DNA of 64,000 bases from Sphagnum compactum (lineage: Eukaryota; Bryophyta; Sphagnopsida; Sphagnales): contig OZ234500.1 of NCBI GenBank assembly GCA_965153455.1, forward strand, positions 11,532,001-11,596,000, read 5' to 3'. Under the pieces are notes generated by a model. The model did no database searches and had not been told where the DNA came from. It saw nothing but the letters and a program-made list of their open reading frames with translations. A program made the translations under genes and the position numbers. Below, piece after piece: positions 13,530-25,279 of the stretch (positions within the stretch are counted from its first letter, which is position 1; the number at the start of each line of letters is the position of its first letter).

Positions 13530-13810
13530 GTCATGATGTTGATTAGAATCGCAATGCCTTGTGGCCACTAATCAATCGCAATGCCTTGTGGCCACATGGC
13601 ATGCCCTGTCATCATCATGGGAGATTAAATGACTATTAATCATAAAAATTAATGGTACTTTTGATTAATTAATAAATAAAATGTCTTAAAAATTAATGCA
13701 CGAGTCATGATGTTGATTATAGTCACACACCTTATTGTCACATGGCATACCAAATCATCATCATGGGAGATTGAATTATTGTTAGTCATAAAGGTCAGTG
13801 GTTTTTTTAA
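13530..13810. repeat. Direct duplication, about 180 bp apart
   Basis: AGTCATGATGTTGATTA appears near 13531 and 13706. Each is followed by a Cys-less, non-coding stretch containing GTCACATGGCAT-like words and CATCATCATGGGAGATT. Inside the first unit a shorter repeat (AATCGCAATGCCTTGTGGCC) occurs twice, so nested duplications happened here. Confidence 0.6.
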
Positions 13811-16800
13811 CTATGTTTATGAAATTTAATTTAATATAACATATCAAAATTTTCTTGTTATGTTTAAGACAAACAAAAGTTAATGATTCATATGACTATG
13901 TAGTTATAAATGTAGTTGAAAAAAATAATTGTCGTTTTTGGGTTTGGTTGAAAAGGTTGCAATGTAGTCACTGGTGTAGTGCTATAAATAGTTCCCAATT
14001 TGTTTGTGTAGATTGGACCACTTCGCAATATCTAACATTTTTTTTTTAAGGTGTCAAAGATTTCATTTCATTGTTGTAGTTTCTATATTGTCTTTTCAAG
14101 GGAACCCATTTCCATTTTTTTCCAAATAGCTAGCATGTAAAAACATAGAGGGTGCAATTTATTGAAACAAATAAATTTTATGTTTTACTTAAATGTAAAT
14201 ATTATGCTTAGAATTGATTTATAGAAATATATGTAAGATCTATTTAAAATATTTGGGCATATTCATGGTTAAGTACCACTTTTTGGACATCGGACTTAAG
14301 GATTTTGTTTTGGTTATTTACCAAATACAAAATTTAGAATCAATTTAAATGTGAAATTTTAGATAATTAAAATAATGATAATTTGTATGGTGGTGGTGAT
14401 TTTTCACATGTCTATGTAATTATGTATCAATATTTTGAAAAAAACCCAAAAATACAAAAAATGAATACCTAAGTTTTTATAGACAACTTGACATGTTTGT
14501 GACTTGCATTTGGGTCACAAATTTTAAGTTTAGTGAATACAAACAATCAACCAAATGGCCAAAAAAATAGTTCTTTTCGTTGCATCCCTTTTGGAATGAA
14601 TTATGTAACCTTCAAAATTCTTGTACCATGTATGATCTAATCAAATGCATTAATGCATTTAAACATAAATGTAACCATTTTTATCCATGAAAAAATAATT
14701 GAAGTCAATCACATTATTTAATTCATTTTTAAAAATTCTTTTAACAAGTTTGAAGTTTAGACAAGGATTCAAATTATTTAAAAGGACTCAGAAAGACATT
14801 TTTATTATATTCAATCTATTTTTAGATTTTTCAAATTAATTTAAAATGACATCATTCTAGTTATAGACATACAATAATCCACTATAATTATAAGGCAATA
14901 AATACTATAAAATTTTGAAATAGTCATTTGCAATCCTTTTTTTTCTTTAGACAATCTTTTTTGATACCTTAACCGTGAATATGCCCATTTTCACTTTTAG
15001 TAAAATATATTTTAAAAAATTCTATTATTTCATATGATACAAAAAAATACCCCTTTGTTCCACATGTTTCATAAAGTAAATATACAAAAAATGATTACCC
15101 TGAGTTGCCTTTCAAATTGATAATATTTAAGTCTATGATCATGAATAAATATAATCATGTGTAAATATGTGTTTATATTATGCATAAATGTGGAAATATA
15201 TAAAGCTACTTCACATTTATAAATATAAAAACTTTAGATTTTGTTTAATTGGGTTGTTTGAATTTTCTTGCTTTGATTTTATAAATTAACTTTGTGTTTG
15301 AAAGTACCGTATGTTGCCCTTTTGGTGCAAATGCAATGAAAAGAGCCACAAACTACAAGGTTAAAGTCCTTTCCAAGGATTTCATTTGACACATGGCATT
15401 CTTGTGTTGGTTGATTTTTCTAATTTATACATTTTTTATACTCAGTTTGTGTTTTGAGTATAATTATTTTTTACTATATCTTGGTCTATATCATTTATAT
15501 ATAATGCATCCACGTTTTAAATAACACAAAAATGAATAACTTTTGTTAAAGATGCATTTTCAAAATTCATAAATTTTAGGGTCAAAAGCACATTTGAAAC
15601 AAATATGTTCAAATGCATTTGAAAATGAAATTTATCAATTTTCAAATGTTTTTTTAAAAATCATCTTCAATGTTAATATCATTTTCAATTTTGAGAAAGA
15701 ACGGTGCACATTTGATAAAGAAACTAAACATTTGAAAAAAAAAACCATTGTGACAGTTGTTTTGAACATGCAGAAGGACTTTTGAAACATCATGAATTTC
15801 CATCAAGTTTTGAACAATGAAACGTTATAAATAATTGAACTAAAAAAAAAAATCAATTTTTATTATTATGCTTTTCTTGTGATTTTTCAAAGATATAAAA
15901 TTACAATTGTAAGCAGTTGTGACACACCTTGTGGCTCCTTTTATTATGTTTGCACCCTTTTGTTATGTTGTAATGGAGTTGACAATCTACCAATTTCATT
16001 GTTGATGTTTATCATGTTTGCATACACAATTTTATAACATTTGATTTGCACGTGAATTTCAATTCAATTGTTCTTTATGGATTTTCAAATGTTAATTTGA
16101 TTTTGTTCTTGTGTGTGTGTATGTAGGTTAATGATTCATGGATTTTAGAGTTCTCGAATTTATTTGTTTATGCTTTACGTGATTTGACGATTTTGTATTT
16201 GTCATCAAATTAATTGTTACCAGTGTGCAAGTTGACAAAGTGCATTTTGATCTACAATTTTTCTTTACACAATGTAAAGATTCAGTAATAATAATGTAAA
16301 TTAAATGTCATATTGCTAAGAGAGTGCTAAGGTTGTATCCAACAGCCTTGAGGCGAGTACTTGGATGTAACCAACATCCTTTACATCCATAACATGTTCA
16401 GCAGGTAAATGCAAATCAATTTTCATCCATACACAGAAATGGATATGGATGACTTTCCATCTACACATGGAATGAGATATGGGCATCTTAATATGCGACG
16501 TCCAATTAGGAAGAGACACATTGGCGATTCAGCCCCCCCTAAAAGCAAGTTATGTAACAATGCAACCACATGTGGCATGGCAGATTATCAGAGAATAATG
16601 GCTGGGTGGTGGTGACCAGGATGAGAAAATTAGGGTTAGCAATCATGCACACATTGGACACTTGTATGGACTAGATTGGACTGGACTGGATGGATGGATG
16701 AAGCAAATTCCCCAACAGTTTATTTATTTATTTATAAGATTAAAATAATATCTTGAAAGATGATTAGAGACTCTCATGCAAACTCCAACCCTCCAACAAA

Positions 16801-18505
16801 CAAGAGATAATATATCTTCTTTTTTTTTTGAGAAAAAAATGGAAAAATCAATTGCAAAGAGATAAAAATATCTTTTTTTCTTTTCTTTTCTTTTCTTTTG
16901 GGAAACAAATGGAAAAATCCATTGCAAAGAGATAAAATATCTTTGAAGTTGATAAGAAACAAAGAAGGCATGAGAAGAGTGCCCTAGAAAAGGTGTACAT
17001 GGGTTTGTCAGCTCTATGAGTACCAAAATAGGGTTTAGGTACAAAGCTCTTTAACCCACCCACCTCACCCCCAAACAAAATTCAAAAAGCCTGGGCCAAA
17101 AAAAAGCCAAACACCAGCTAGAATCTTAAAAAACTTGAGCATCTTCTTCTTAAAAACAAGACAAAGAAAGTGTATTAGCTTTTGGCTTGTTTGTTTGTTG
17201 GGGGTAGTTTAATATGCCAGCTTTCAGGCTAAAACAAGACCTACATAGCCCCATGACTTCTCTACCCTAGGACCCACACAATTAGTATATGAGTTTTGGC
17301 TTCATGTGATTCTTGTCTTGTGCCTCTTTGTTGTTGTTTTTATTGTTAAACCCTAAATGATATTTTGGACTTTGTAAAGTCCAAATTATGTTTGCCTTTG
17401 TTTGTATCTAGTCCCTTGTATATTGAGTTAACCTTTGGTTGGAACATGTGTTCGAATGGTGGGGGAAGGCCATCCCTAGTTGTGTCCATTTAAAGTTCTA
17501 CATCTTTTTAACTTTTTTTTTTCCTTGGTGGGAATGCACTAAGGAAGGAAGAATATTTCGTACACCCACTTAAGAAATTCATATCTTCATCTTCCGGGCG
17601 GTTCTAAACAATTATGATATATCTATAAAAAAGAAGTTTGACCCCCCCCCCCCTCCATTGAATCACAATAACAATTTGGCAATTGTTTCCTCCCCCAAAT
17701 TTTTTTGAGCATTGTATGGAAGGTTGGATGCCTTTATTGGGTTGTTTAGCCCCGGGCACACCAGTCAAAATAATAAAAAATTTCAGCTGGGGCCCTTGGT
17801 TGTTGATCGGAGCACAACATTTGAGTCCTCTTGAAGGATCGGCTCATTTTATGGGTGGTCTACCGGTATCATTTTGTGTAATAGGTAGAAACCCTAGATG
17901 ACTTTGCTCATTTGAGGTCACCTAAGTATTAGAGGTAAGTAAGTAGGAAATGTAAGTGGTTACTAGCATACCCTAGGGTCAGCTTCCTCATGGACAAGAC
18001 GGATAATAATTTATGTTTTTGGGAATTTTTTTTTTTCTGTTTTTTAAAGATTTGAAAACTTTAATGATTTGCTATAACATTGTTATGTGAGGAGTGAAAT
18101 ATTCAGATTTCAGTCTTCGATAATCATGATGGGTTTTTCACACCTTAGCTTCTTATTTCCATGAGAATTCATTTCACTATTTTAAGGATTATTTGACGAT
18201 GAAACCGACATGGGTAAAGTATGTAGGTAAGGCAAGAAAGGACATAAGTCACTTGGTGCCTACTTGGTGCCTACTTGGTGGGTCAAAATTTCGTACATTT
18301 GAATGTTTTGATATATATCGACCATTGTGGTTAGCTATGGGACATGAATACGATAAAAAAGTGTTCCTTGTCCACACACACCATCCATCTTGCATGATGC
18401 GGTGCTCGTTCACTCTGCCTGACTTATGAACAGCTCACACCCTGCACGATAGTAGACCTTAAAGCTTACAATCTACATGTGAGGTTCTTGAATTTTGAAA
18501 TATTA
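13811..18505. other. Intergenic DNA without a supported gene
   Basis: AT-rich up to about 16.3 kb, more mixed from there to 18.5 kb. Frames at 16409-16615, 17683-17901 and 18193-18429 are open for 60-80 codons but show no domain, conserved motif or matching splice sites. A C-run lies at 17642-17655. I see no RNA gene. Confidence 0.45.
16808..16945. repeat. Imperfect tandem duplication, unit about 65-70 bp
   Basis: AAATGGAAAAATC followed by ATTGCAAAGAGATAAA occurs twice, near 16838 and 16908. Each copy is preceded by a TCTTT-rich pyrimidine tract. It is a simple local duplication with no coding content. Confidence 0.65.
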
Positions 18506-19022
18506 GAGTTATCGCTAAAGTAACCCTGTAAAGTAGCCCTGTCTTTGGGCCTCCTTTCACCACCCTATCCCCTCTTTCAGTGGCATCTGCAAAGTAAGGG
18601 AATTTTATTAAATCTCAATATGAAATGTTGAAACTCAGCATTTAATGCACAATGTTCGAGACTAGTTACACTCGTTGTACAAGTAGGAGCACTGAAAGTA
18701 TATTGTAGGCTAGCAGCAGTGGAGGTGCTCAGGCAAAAAAAAGGAAAGACAGGATGAAACTCAGTTTACCACCAAAATGGATGGTCTTCTGAGTTTCAAC
18801 CACCCGTTGAACGCTAATGTACTTTTTTTGCAGGTTTTTTTAAAATCTCACCCCGTGTATGATCAAACTCAGGTTCTGGTGCCCAAAATGGATGGTTTTC
18901 TGAGTTTCAACTCCCCTTGAAAACTATTATACTTATTTTGCAGGTTTTTTTTAAAATCTCACCTTGTGTATGACCAAACTCAGAGTTCTGGTGCTGTGTT
19001 TTCATTACTTTATGGATAACTC
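18506..19022 (+). mobile_element. MITE with TA target site (family C), copy 1, internally duplicated
   Basis: The element starts GAGTTATCG and ends GGATAACTC, flanked on both sides by TA. Its interior matches 54069-54486 in reverse orientation: a tract near TTTGGGCCTCCTTTCACC, a run of GAAACTCAG-type words, and TTTTTGCAGG. Unlike that copy it carries an extra tandem unit of roughly 115 bp (about 18770-18885 and 18885-19000). A further terminal-repeat-like GGACAACTCTAAT at 19163-19176 suggests a second, nested element end. It is non-coding. Confidence 0.65.
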
Positions 19023-20158
19023 TAATGTCGAAACTCCACCATTTAGTTTCCAAAGATAAATTAACCTGTACCCAGTTTTCTCTCCCCATCAAACCTACTA
19101 CACTCAAATTGAGGATGAAACGAGGCTAGAGGATCAAACTAGGGCCCAAAGACAAAATGACTTTAAGGACAACTCTAATAGAAAAAAAAAACACTCTAAT
19201 TATATAACTCCAAAATTGTGCTGGTTCACCCAAGGGGTCACTAAATTACTCAGTGGGGGACTTTTGGTGCCATTTGAAGCTTCTGAATGAACTCCTTGGA
19301 TACCATATCTAAATTGGGGCTTGTTTCTTTGGAGACTAAAAACAAAAGCAATTTGTGTGTGATTCATCCTACTAGACACCCCCAATAATATGTCACACGC
19401 CATATGGATGAGGCAATGCCTGTGTACAAGTACTCATGTGGTCGGGTCACCTTGTTGTCAATTTCCAAATGTGAATACTTTGAGCACACCATATGCATGG
19501 CCTTGGGTGAACCTAGCATCTACATTGGTACCATGGTTAAAACCCGTGACTACCAATTCAATTGGTTATCCAAAAAATCAATAACTTGGGTGAACTGGCC
19601 CATCGATTTTTACACCATGCAATGCCCTTGGGCTGAGGTGTTCCCAAAATAATGGGCCCTTCGCCTCCAAACTGAGGGGCCCATTATTTTAGGAGCGACC
19701 TAGCCCTTGGGCATCACCGTACATGAAAGCATTGAGATTAAAATAAAACCTTAATTCCAATGAGTTTCGAAAGCCAAAAGAACAACAAGGAATCTTGGGT
19801 TCCAAGGGATTCCTCACTTTTTTTGTAATCAATTAAATCTGGTTGTAATGTCAAGTGAGGCCTTTGAAGTCAATAGTTAACTCTTTTTGTTTTGCACAAA
19901 TCTATGATCTCATCTAATAAATAAATAAATGAAGGAAAAACACCCAACAAAGAAACATGGGAAAAAAAACAAAAGGATTGAGTCAAAACAAGAGACAACA
20001 CTCTTGAATGTGCAAAACACACAATGAGGAGTCCGAAGAGAAAAAATCAAGCAACGGAGGACTTAAACCCATCATCAGCAACACAAAGCAATTCATGCAA
20101 GGAGATGGGAGAAAAACCTGAAAGAACACTAAGCTCGACCACAGGTCTCATCCCTTTG
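19023..20158. other. Intergenic DNA
   Basis: No gene recognised. Two overlapping frames near 19390-19652 are open but have no family features. GGGGCCCATTATTTT-like words around 19640-19690 form a small imperfect inverted repeat. Confidence 0.4.
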
Positions 20159-20482
20159 TTGGCCTTGCCTACCAAGGCAAGGATATTGTGTTTAGATTCA
20201 TTATAGAGTAGTAGCAGCTTAAGGGATTTTGGCCCCTAGGTAATACTAGGTCTATTTTTATATGAGGATTTTTGAAAGATGATATTTTGGCTTGTGTTGA
20301 AGCTTGAGACTAGTTATAGAATGATAAGAGCTTGAAGAATTTTGGTTTCTGTTAGAGGATTTTTTGATGATTATGTTTTTTGCATGGTGAAATATTTTGA
20401 GTTTCCATAATTCTTCTTTTGCCTTAAGATTACTTTTTAATGTAAATGGCAAGGCCACATTGTGACACACCCCTTGTTGTAG
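20159..20482 (+). repeat. Dispersed repeat F1, copy 1
   Basis: This stretch is nearly the reverse complement of 41646-41992, 21 kb away. Shared words include AAGGCAAGGATATTGTGTTT, TTTGGCTTGTGTTGAAGC-type sequence and CACATTGTGACACACCCCTT. High similarity over more than 300 bp, with only small indels, indicates a fairly young dispersed element. No terminal repeats or coding capacity were seen, so its class is open. Confidence 0.7.
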
Positions 20483-20780
20483 TTACAGACATATGACTAA
20501 CTAAGTCTAGGGCAGAATGGCCCTTCAGATTCAATGGGTGTTCTTTCCCCCCCTCCCCCCCTCTCTTTGCGGTCACTGAAGTGGCAATCATCATTCACAT
20601 TTTTGGCTACCATGCTAGAAACCAATAGAGAAATCTAGCGATATTTCCCAAAAGAATCAAAATTTGGCGACTAGGAAAAAATAAAAACAAACAAACAAAC
20701 ACACACACACACATTTTAAACCACTTTGAAAAAGTTTTGACAATCAAAAGCTGGGGTTTTTTTCTGGCATTTTTTAGAGG

Positions 20781-21455
20781 TCTTTTGAGCCTGGCCAGGG
20801 TGAACCCGCACCTACACTGGGGCCCGAGTGAACCAGCACCCACCAACACACCATCCTTGGATGCCCCTTGTGACTCAGCTCTGAATGAACCTCAATTAAT
20901 TGAGTTAATATCTGGTGTAACCCATTCTGTAAGAAGTAAGTCCTACTACCTACCTGTAAAAAAAAAGCAACTGAGCTAACCACCATGGTTAGCTAGGGAA
21001 CTGGAATCCAACAGAAAATTGTTTCGTGATCACTTACCATCCATCTTTCATGGTGCACTAGTGAGTTCTGATACCCTGCTGTTGCACTCATGGCACCTTC
21101 ACTTTCTCGAGTGAGGCCTCTTAGAGCATCCCCAGTGGTGCTCAGTATTGGTGGGGTTATGTACTCCCTTGCAACCCCACAAATAAAACTGAAAAATAGG
21201 TGAGAGATTACTAATAGCAAACCACCTGGACCAATCAGTATGATGGGCCAATCAGAAAGAAACACTGAACAGCAGTTAGATCATATTTATTACACCCTTT
21301 TACAAGACATGGCAACCTGAGCAATCACTATGCTGAGCCAAAACCATTTTGCTGCGGCAAACTGGCATACATTGGATTTTCTTCATCCAATTTTACTGTG
21401 CAGGGATACATACTGACCACCTCTGGAGATGCTCTTAGTGCCCATATTAAATCCC
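20781..21455. repeat. Dispersed repeat H, copy 1, interrupted by a MITE
   Basis: GGTGAACCCGCACC near 20800, GTAACCCATTCT near 20918 and the tail GAGTGAGGCCTCTTAG...TGCCCATATT match 53355-53545. The middle part, beginning CCACCATGGTTAGCTAGGGA near 20981, matches 54640-54735. The tail is split by the MITE at 21124-21434. On the minus strand TGGTTAGCTCAGTTG (20982-20968) resembles a tRNA A box, but no convincing B box follows. Confidence 0.65.
21124..21434 (+). mobile_element. Tourist/PIF-like MITE family A, copy 1 (311 bp)
   Basis: Terminal inverted repeats GAGCATCCCCAGTGGTGCTC and its partner ending GGAGATGCTC, flanked by direct TTA duplications (21121-21123 and 21435-21437). The interior contains CACCTGGACCAATCAG and CATTTTGCTG-type words shared with the copies at 24061 and 58177. 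It has no coding capacity. A 3-bp TTA/TAA target duplication is characteristic of PIF/Harbinger-derived MITEs; the assignment rests on that and on the terminal repeats. Confidence 0.8.
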
Positions 21456-21509
21456 AAGAACTGTCAGATTTGGGCTCAGAGACCAAGATTTGTAATATTT
21501 CTGAATTTT

Positions 21510-22660
21510 AACAATAATCTTTGAGTATGCTAAGTCCACAAGTAAGTTTCAAAGTTATCTCATTTTGAATTGACTTCAATTTTTTAAAATTTCAACAAAT
21601 TGTTGTTAATTTTTTCTTTTTTTCCTTATTTAGCCCTTATATTTAATTAGTGCCAAACATGAGTCCAAGGCAGGATACTTCTTGAGTATATTAAGTCCAC
21701 TATAGTAAGTTTCAAAGTCATCTTGTTTTGAACTGGCTTTGATTTTGAAAAAATTCAACAAATTATAGTTATTATTTTTCATCTGGCCCTCTTAATTAAT
21801 TATTGTTGAACAAGAGTTGTAACTACGGGTAGTTTGTGACTATGGCCCCCCCCCCCTAAGTTCACAAGTAAGTTTCAACAATATCTTGTTATGAATTGAC
21901 TTCCATTTTTTAAAAAATTGAACAAATTGTTCTTAATTTTTTCTTCTCTTTTCATCTGGTGGCCCTCTGAATTAATTAATACCAAACATGAGTCCTACTT
22001 TCCGAGTATACTTAAGGCCCACTTAACATTAGGAGTGAAGGCCAAGGTTCAACTCAAATCAAGCATTCCTATTGATCCAAAGGTTGGAATCAGCCCCAAG
22101 TTGCTTGACACTTAGGAGTCAAGGCTGAAATAGAAAAAAAAAAAATCTTTTCAATCTGCCCCAAGTTAGTAATAAAAAAAATGCTGAAAATTTATGGCCT
22201 TTGCATTGACCCCCCCAAGGGCTGAAAAAAAAAGGGATAACAATCGAATTTGGGAAGCCCAATTTGTAACCCAAACCTTGGGGGCCAATTGTTTCCAGCA
22301 TTTATTAATATATCCTGATGTCAATGTTGTAGCATTTATTAGTAAAGTTGGGGCCAAGCCAAACAACAAACCAAAAATGCTCAAAATTTGGCCCCCAAGT
22401 ATTTTCAGCCCTGACTCTATGTAGTAAGTTTCAAAGTTATCTTTTTGTTTCCAAGGTTAGATTCAATGTTCTAGAATTTGGACAAAAATTATTCTTAATT
22501 TTTTTTAATATAAAAGAAATTAAATTAAAATTATTATTTTTCGTCTGGCTCTCTCTTAATTAATTAGTGCTTTCTTAATAATTTGTTGTTGTTGTTGTTG
22601 TTTTTTTGTTTTTTCCCCCTCTGTCTGGCTCTCTCTTAATTAATTAGTGGCGAACACGAG
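21510..22660. repeat. Diverged tandem array upstream of the aquaporin gene, unit about 160-200 bp
   Basis: A motif of the form GAGTATRYTAAGTCCAC..AGTAAGTTTCAA, then GAATTGACTTC..TTTTT and AATTAATTAGTGC-type sequence, repeats near 21520, 21680, 21855 and 22427, with a last partial unit near 22620. The array is interrupted at 22016-22425 by a MITE. It is non-coding and ends where the aquaporin 5' region begins. Confidence 0.65.
22016..22425 (+). mobile_element. Tourist/PIF-like MITE family B, copy 1
   Basis: Left end GGCCCACTTAACATTAGGAG preceded by TTAA. The interior shares GGGGCCAA, ATGCTCAAAATTTGGCCCC-type and TTATTAGTAA words with the copies at 52937 and 63847. The right terminal repeat is incomplete (it stops near GACTCTATGTAG), so the last bases with the GGCC end are lost. 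It sits inside one unit of the tandem array; neighbouring units show the uninterrupted sequence. Confidence 0.65.
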
Positions 22661-23246
22661 TCATACGTACGATGCTTTCTGCAATAAGGACGCATTGCTG
22701 TTTTAATGTGCTCCTGTAGGTGCTTGTTGGGTCACCCAAAGCTTCTGGACTCTCTCTCACTCTCGATGCTGCTGCTGCTGTTGTTGTTGCCATTGAAGCA
22801 AAGCTCGTGAGCTCAACTGGGAGTTTTTGGTCTTTTGGAGAGCAATTTTCAGAGGTCCAGAGAGAGAGAAGTTCAACTGGGAATTTTATTTTTCTTTTTT
22901 AAAATTTTTTTGGTTTTGGTTGCTCTGGAGAGCATTTTTTGTAGAGTTTGTTTGTTTTGAACTCTCTCTGGGTGCTTCAAAGCTGGACATCTTTTGAAGT
23001 AAAGCTCCTCCAGAGCTCAAACTTGAAGGATTTTATTTCTGTTTTTGGGGGTGGGGTGTTTTTGGAAGATTTAAGTAGAGTGGGTTTTTGAATTTGGTTG
23101 TGGACTTGAAGCTTGAAATTTCATTGAATTAGAGGGGAAAAAAGGGTACTTCAGAAGAAGGAATTTTCTTTCAGTGTTGTAGTAGTCCTAGTAACAGTAG
23201 TAGCTTGTAGCTGCAGCAGCAACTAGCAGCAGCGGGAGATCATATC
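22661..23246 (+). promoter_or_regulatory. 5' region and probable leader of the aquaporin gene
   Basis: Between the tandem array and the ATG lie CT/GA-rich stretches (ACTCTCTCTCACTCTC near 22748, CCAGAGAGAGAG near 22857), (CTG)n and (TTG)n near 22770, and T-rich sequence. Pyrimidine-rich leaders are common in highly expressed plant genes. A short upstream ORF at 22720-22902 could affect translation if it is in the transcript. No clear TATA box could be fixed. Confidence 0.4.
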
Positions 23247-25279
23247 ATGGCAGACAAGGCAGATGATGTTGCAATGGGAGCAGCCAACAAGTATGGCGAG
23301 AGAGCACCGTTGGGTGCAAGTGCTCCACTGGAGAAGGACTACATCGAGCCAGGTTTTTCTCCTTTTATTGACAGGAAGGAGTTTCGGTTGTGGTCCTTTT
23401 GGAGAGCTGGGATTGCAGAGTTCTTCGCTACCTTCCTGTTCCTGTACATCGCCCTGAATACCGTCATGGGTCAAGATCGCCTGGGTGGCTGCAATGGCGT
23501 TGGCATTCAAGGCATCGCATGGGCATTCGGGGGCATGATCTTTGTTCTCGTCTATTGCACTGCCGGAATCTCAGGTACACAAAGTAGTAGTGCCTGTGCT
23601 GCAGCAGCAGCAGCAGCATGGCAGAACTTGCAGTCAGCTGCAGATGAGCTACCGTACGATGAGGAAGCTCATGTGCTGCAGCTGGAACCTGAAATTTCTG
23701 AACTGTTTGTTTGCTTGTTTGCAGGAGGACATATCAACCCAGCAGTGACGTTTGGGCTGTTTCTGGCAAGGAAAGTTTCGCTCCCTCGTGCAGTCTTCTA
23801 CATCATCTGTCAGTGCTTGGGTGCAATCTGCGGAGCAGGAGTGGTGAAGGGGTTTCAGCCAGGCTTCTACGAGGCTAACGGAGGTGGTGCCAACCAAGTA
23901 GCACATGGGTACACCCTGGGAGATGGCCTGGGAGCAGAAATCGTTGGAACTTTTGTGTTGGTGTACACCGTCTTTAGTGCCACTGATGCCAAGCGCAACG
24001 CTCGCGATTCTCATGTGCCGGTACGTAGGTCCAATATACAAGTCTCAGTGAAGCATTTAAGACCATCTCCAGCAGTCCTCTCAGTATGTGACCCTGCAAA
24101 TTAAAATTGGATGGAAATGGTTTTGGCCCAGCACTTGTGCATCTTTTGCTTGGGCGATAAATGGCACGGCAAAGCCTGACACTCGGAGAAAAGGGCGTAA
24201 TAAATGTGATAGGACTGCTGCTCCCTATTTCTAATTGGCCAATCATAATGATTGGTCCTGCTGGTTTGTTACTAGTAGACTCCCACCTATTTGCAGTCCC
24301 AGTTTTAGTTTTATGTGTAGGGTTGGAAAATGAGCTCAGTATATGACCTTCTTGCCAAAATATTTCTCAGATCCAATTCTAGTTTTTTTTTAAACTTTTT
24401 TCTGCCCAACACCATCCTTATAGTTAAAACTAAGATTGCAAATAGGTGGAGGGCTACTACTAAGAGCAAACCCACCTGGACCAATCAAACTATCTTAGCC
24501 AATTTGCAGCATCTGTTAGGCTTTGCTATGTCATTTACCAACCGTAACAAACTCTGCAAAACTGCTGGGCCAAAACCATTTTGCTGATTTGCATGTTTTG
24601 ACTTTTCTTCATCCAATTTTAATTTGCAGGATCTTATATTGAGCACCTGTGGTGGAGTTGCTCTAACTCAGATCCCCAGTGAAGAACCTAACATCATAGG
24701 CCCTGTAGTGGAAGTACTCATAGTATCATGTGACATTGTGTGGCAGGTACTTGCGCCCCTTCCCATTGGGTTTGCAGTCTACTTGGTGCATTTGGCAACC
24801 ATCCCCATTACAGGGACTGGTATCAACCCAGCTCGTAGCCTGGGTGCTGCCGTGATCTTCAATAGACACCATAATGCCTGGAATGACCAGGTAAGGCACA
24901 TCTGAACATGTCCTCCATGAGCTGCTCTCTTTGTCAATCTCTTGTGATCACTGAACAATATAGTTCAAGACTATTGGAAAATCTAGACTCATTGCCAATT
25001 GATCTCAGCCAACTGTATAATATAATAGAATGTGCAAATTATGTTTTCTATTTTTTTGTTTTGGTGTATGCATGCATAGCAGCAGCAAGTCACTGCAGTA
25101 GTAGTCAGATGCAAGACTCCAGCTGAATTGGGTGGCACTTTGGGCACTGGGATGGGTTGAATCATGGGTACACACTTCAGTGGATCTTTTGGGTAGGTCC
25201 ATTGCTGGGGGCAACGCTGGCTGCGATGTACCATATGCTGGTGATTCGTGCAATGCCATTCTCGAAGACACGAGTCTAG
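23247..25279 (+). CDS. PIP: Plasma-membrane intrinsic protein aquaporin (PIP, PIP1-like), 4 exons
   Basis: Water channel of the plasma membrane. Exons 23247-23574, 23725-24020, 24747-24890 and 25181-25279 join in phase to 288 residues, normal for PIPs. Visible: the N-terminal KDYIEPG motif, [17 protein letters not shown] (helix 1), loop A Cys in [13 protein letters not shown], the first pore motif SGGHINPAV, helix 3 onward ([15 protein letters not shown]), loop [10 protein letters not shown] with the pH-sensing His and a possible phospho-Ser, [17 protein letters not shown] with the second NPA, and WIFWVGP. The aromatic/arginine filter appears to be Phe/His/Thr/Arg, the water-specific PIP type. 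A long N-terminus and very short C-terminus ([10 protein letters not shown]) favour PIP1 over PIP2. Intron 1 is 150 nt and stop-free in frame. Intron 2 holds a 603-bp MITE. Confidence 0.95.
24061..24663 (+). mobile_element. Tourist/PIF-like MITE family A, copy 2, inside PIP intron 2 (603 bp)
   Basis: Begins GACCATCTCCAGCAG and ends GGAGTTGCTC, with TAA duplications at 24058-24060 and 24664-24666. About twice the size of the other copies. Its two halves are partly inverted: CCAATCATAATGATTGG, then CACCTATTTGCAG, are mirrored by CAAATAGGTGG and CACCTGGACCAATC. Transcribed as part of the intron, it could fold into a long hairpin. Confidence 0.8.

Noticed and set aside
17683-18429. Two open frames in less AT-rich DNA that looked like exons of an unknown gene
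   Set aside because: No recognisable motif, no in-phase splice pair joins them, and the composition alone is not evidence of coding.
20968-20982. tRNA-like A box on the minus strand
   Set aside because: Followed at once by a T-run that would terminate Pol III, and no B box at a suitable distance.
23649-24041. 130-codon minus-strand frame inside the aquaporin
   Set aside because: Shadow of the PIP coding sequence; no independent motif.
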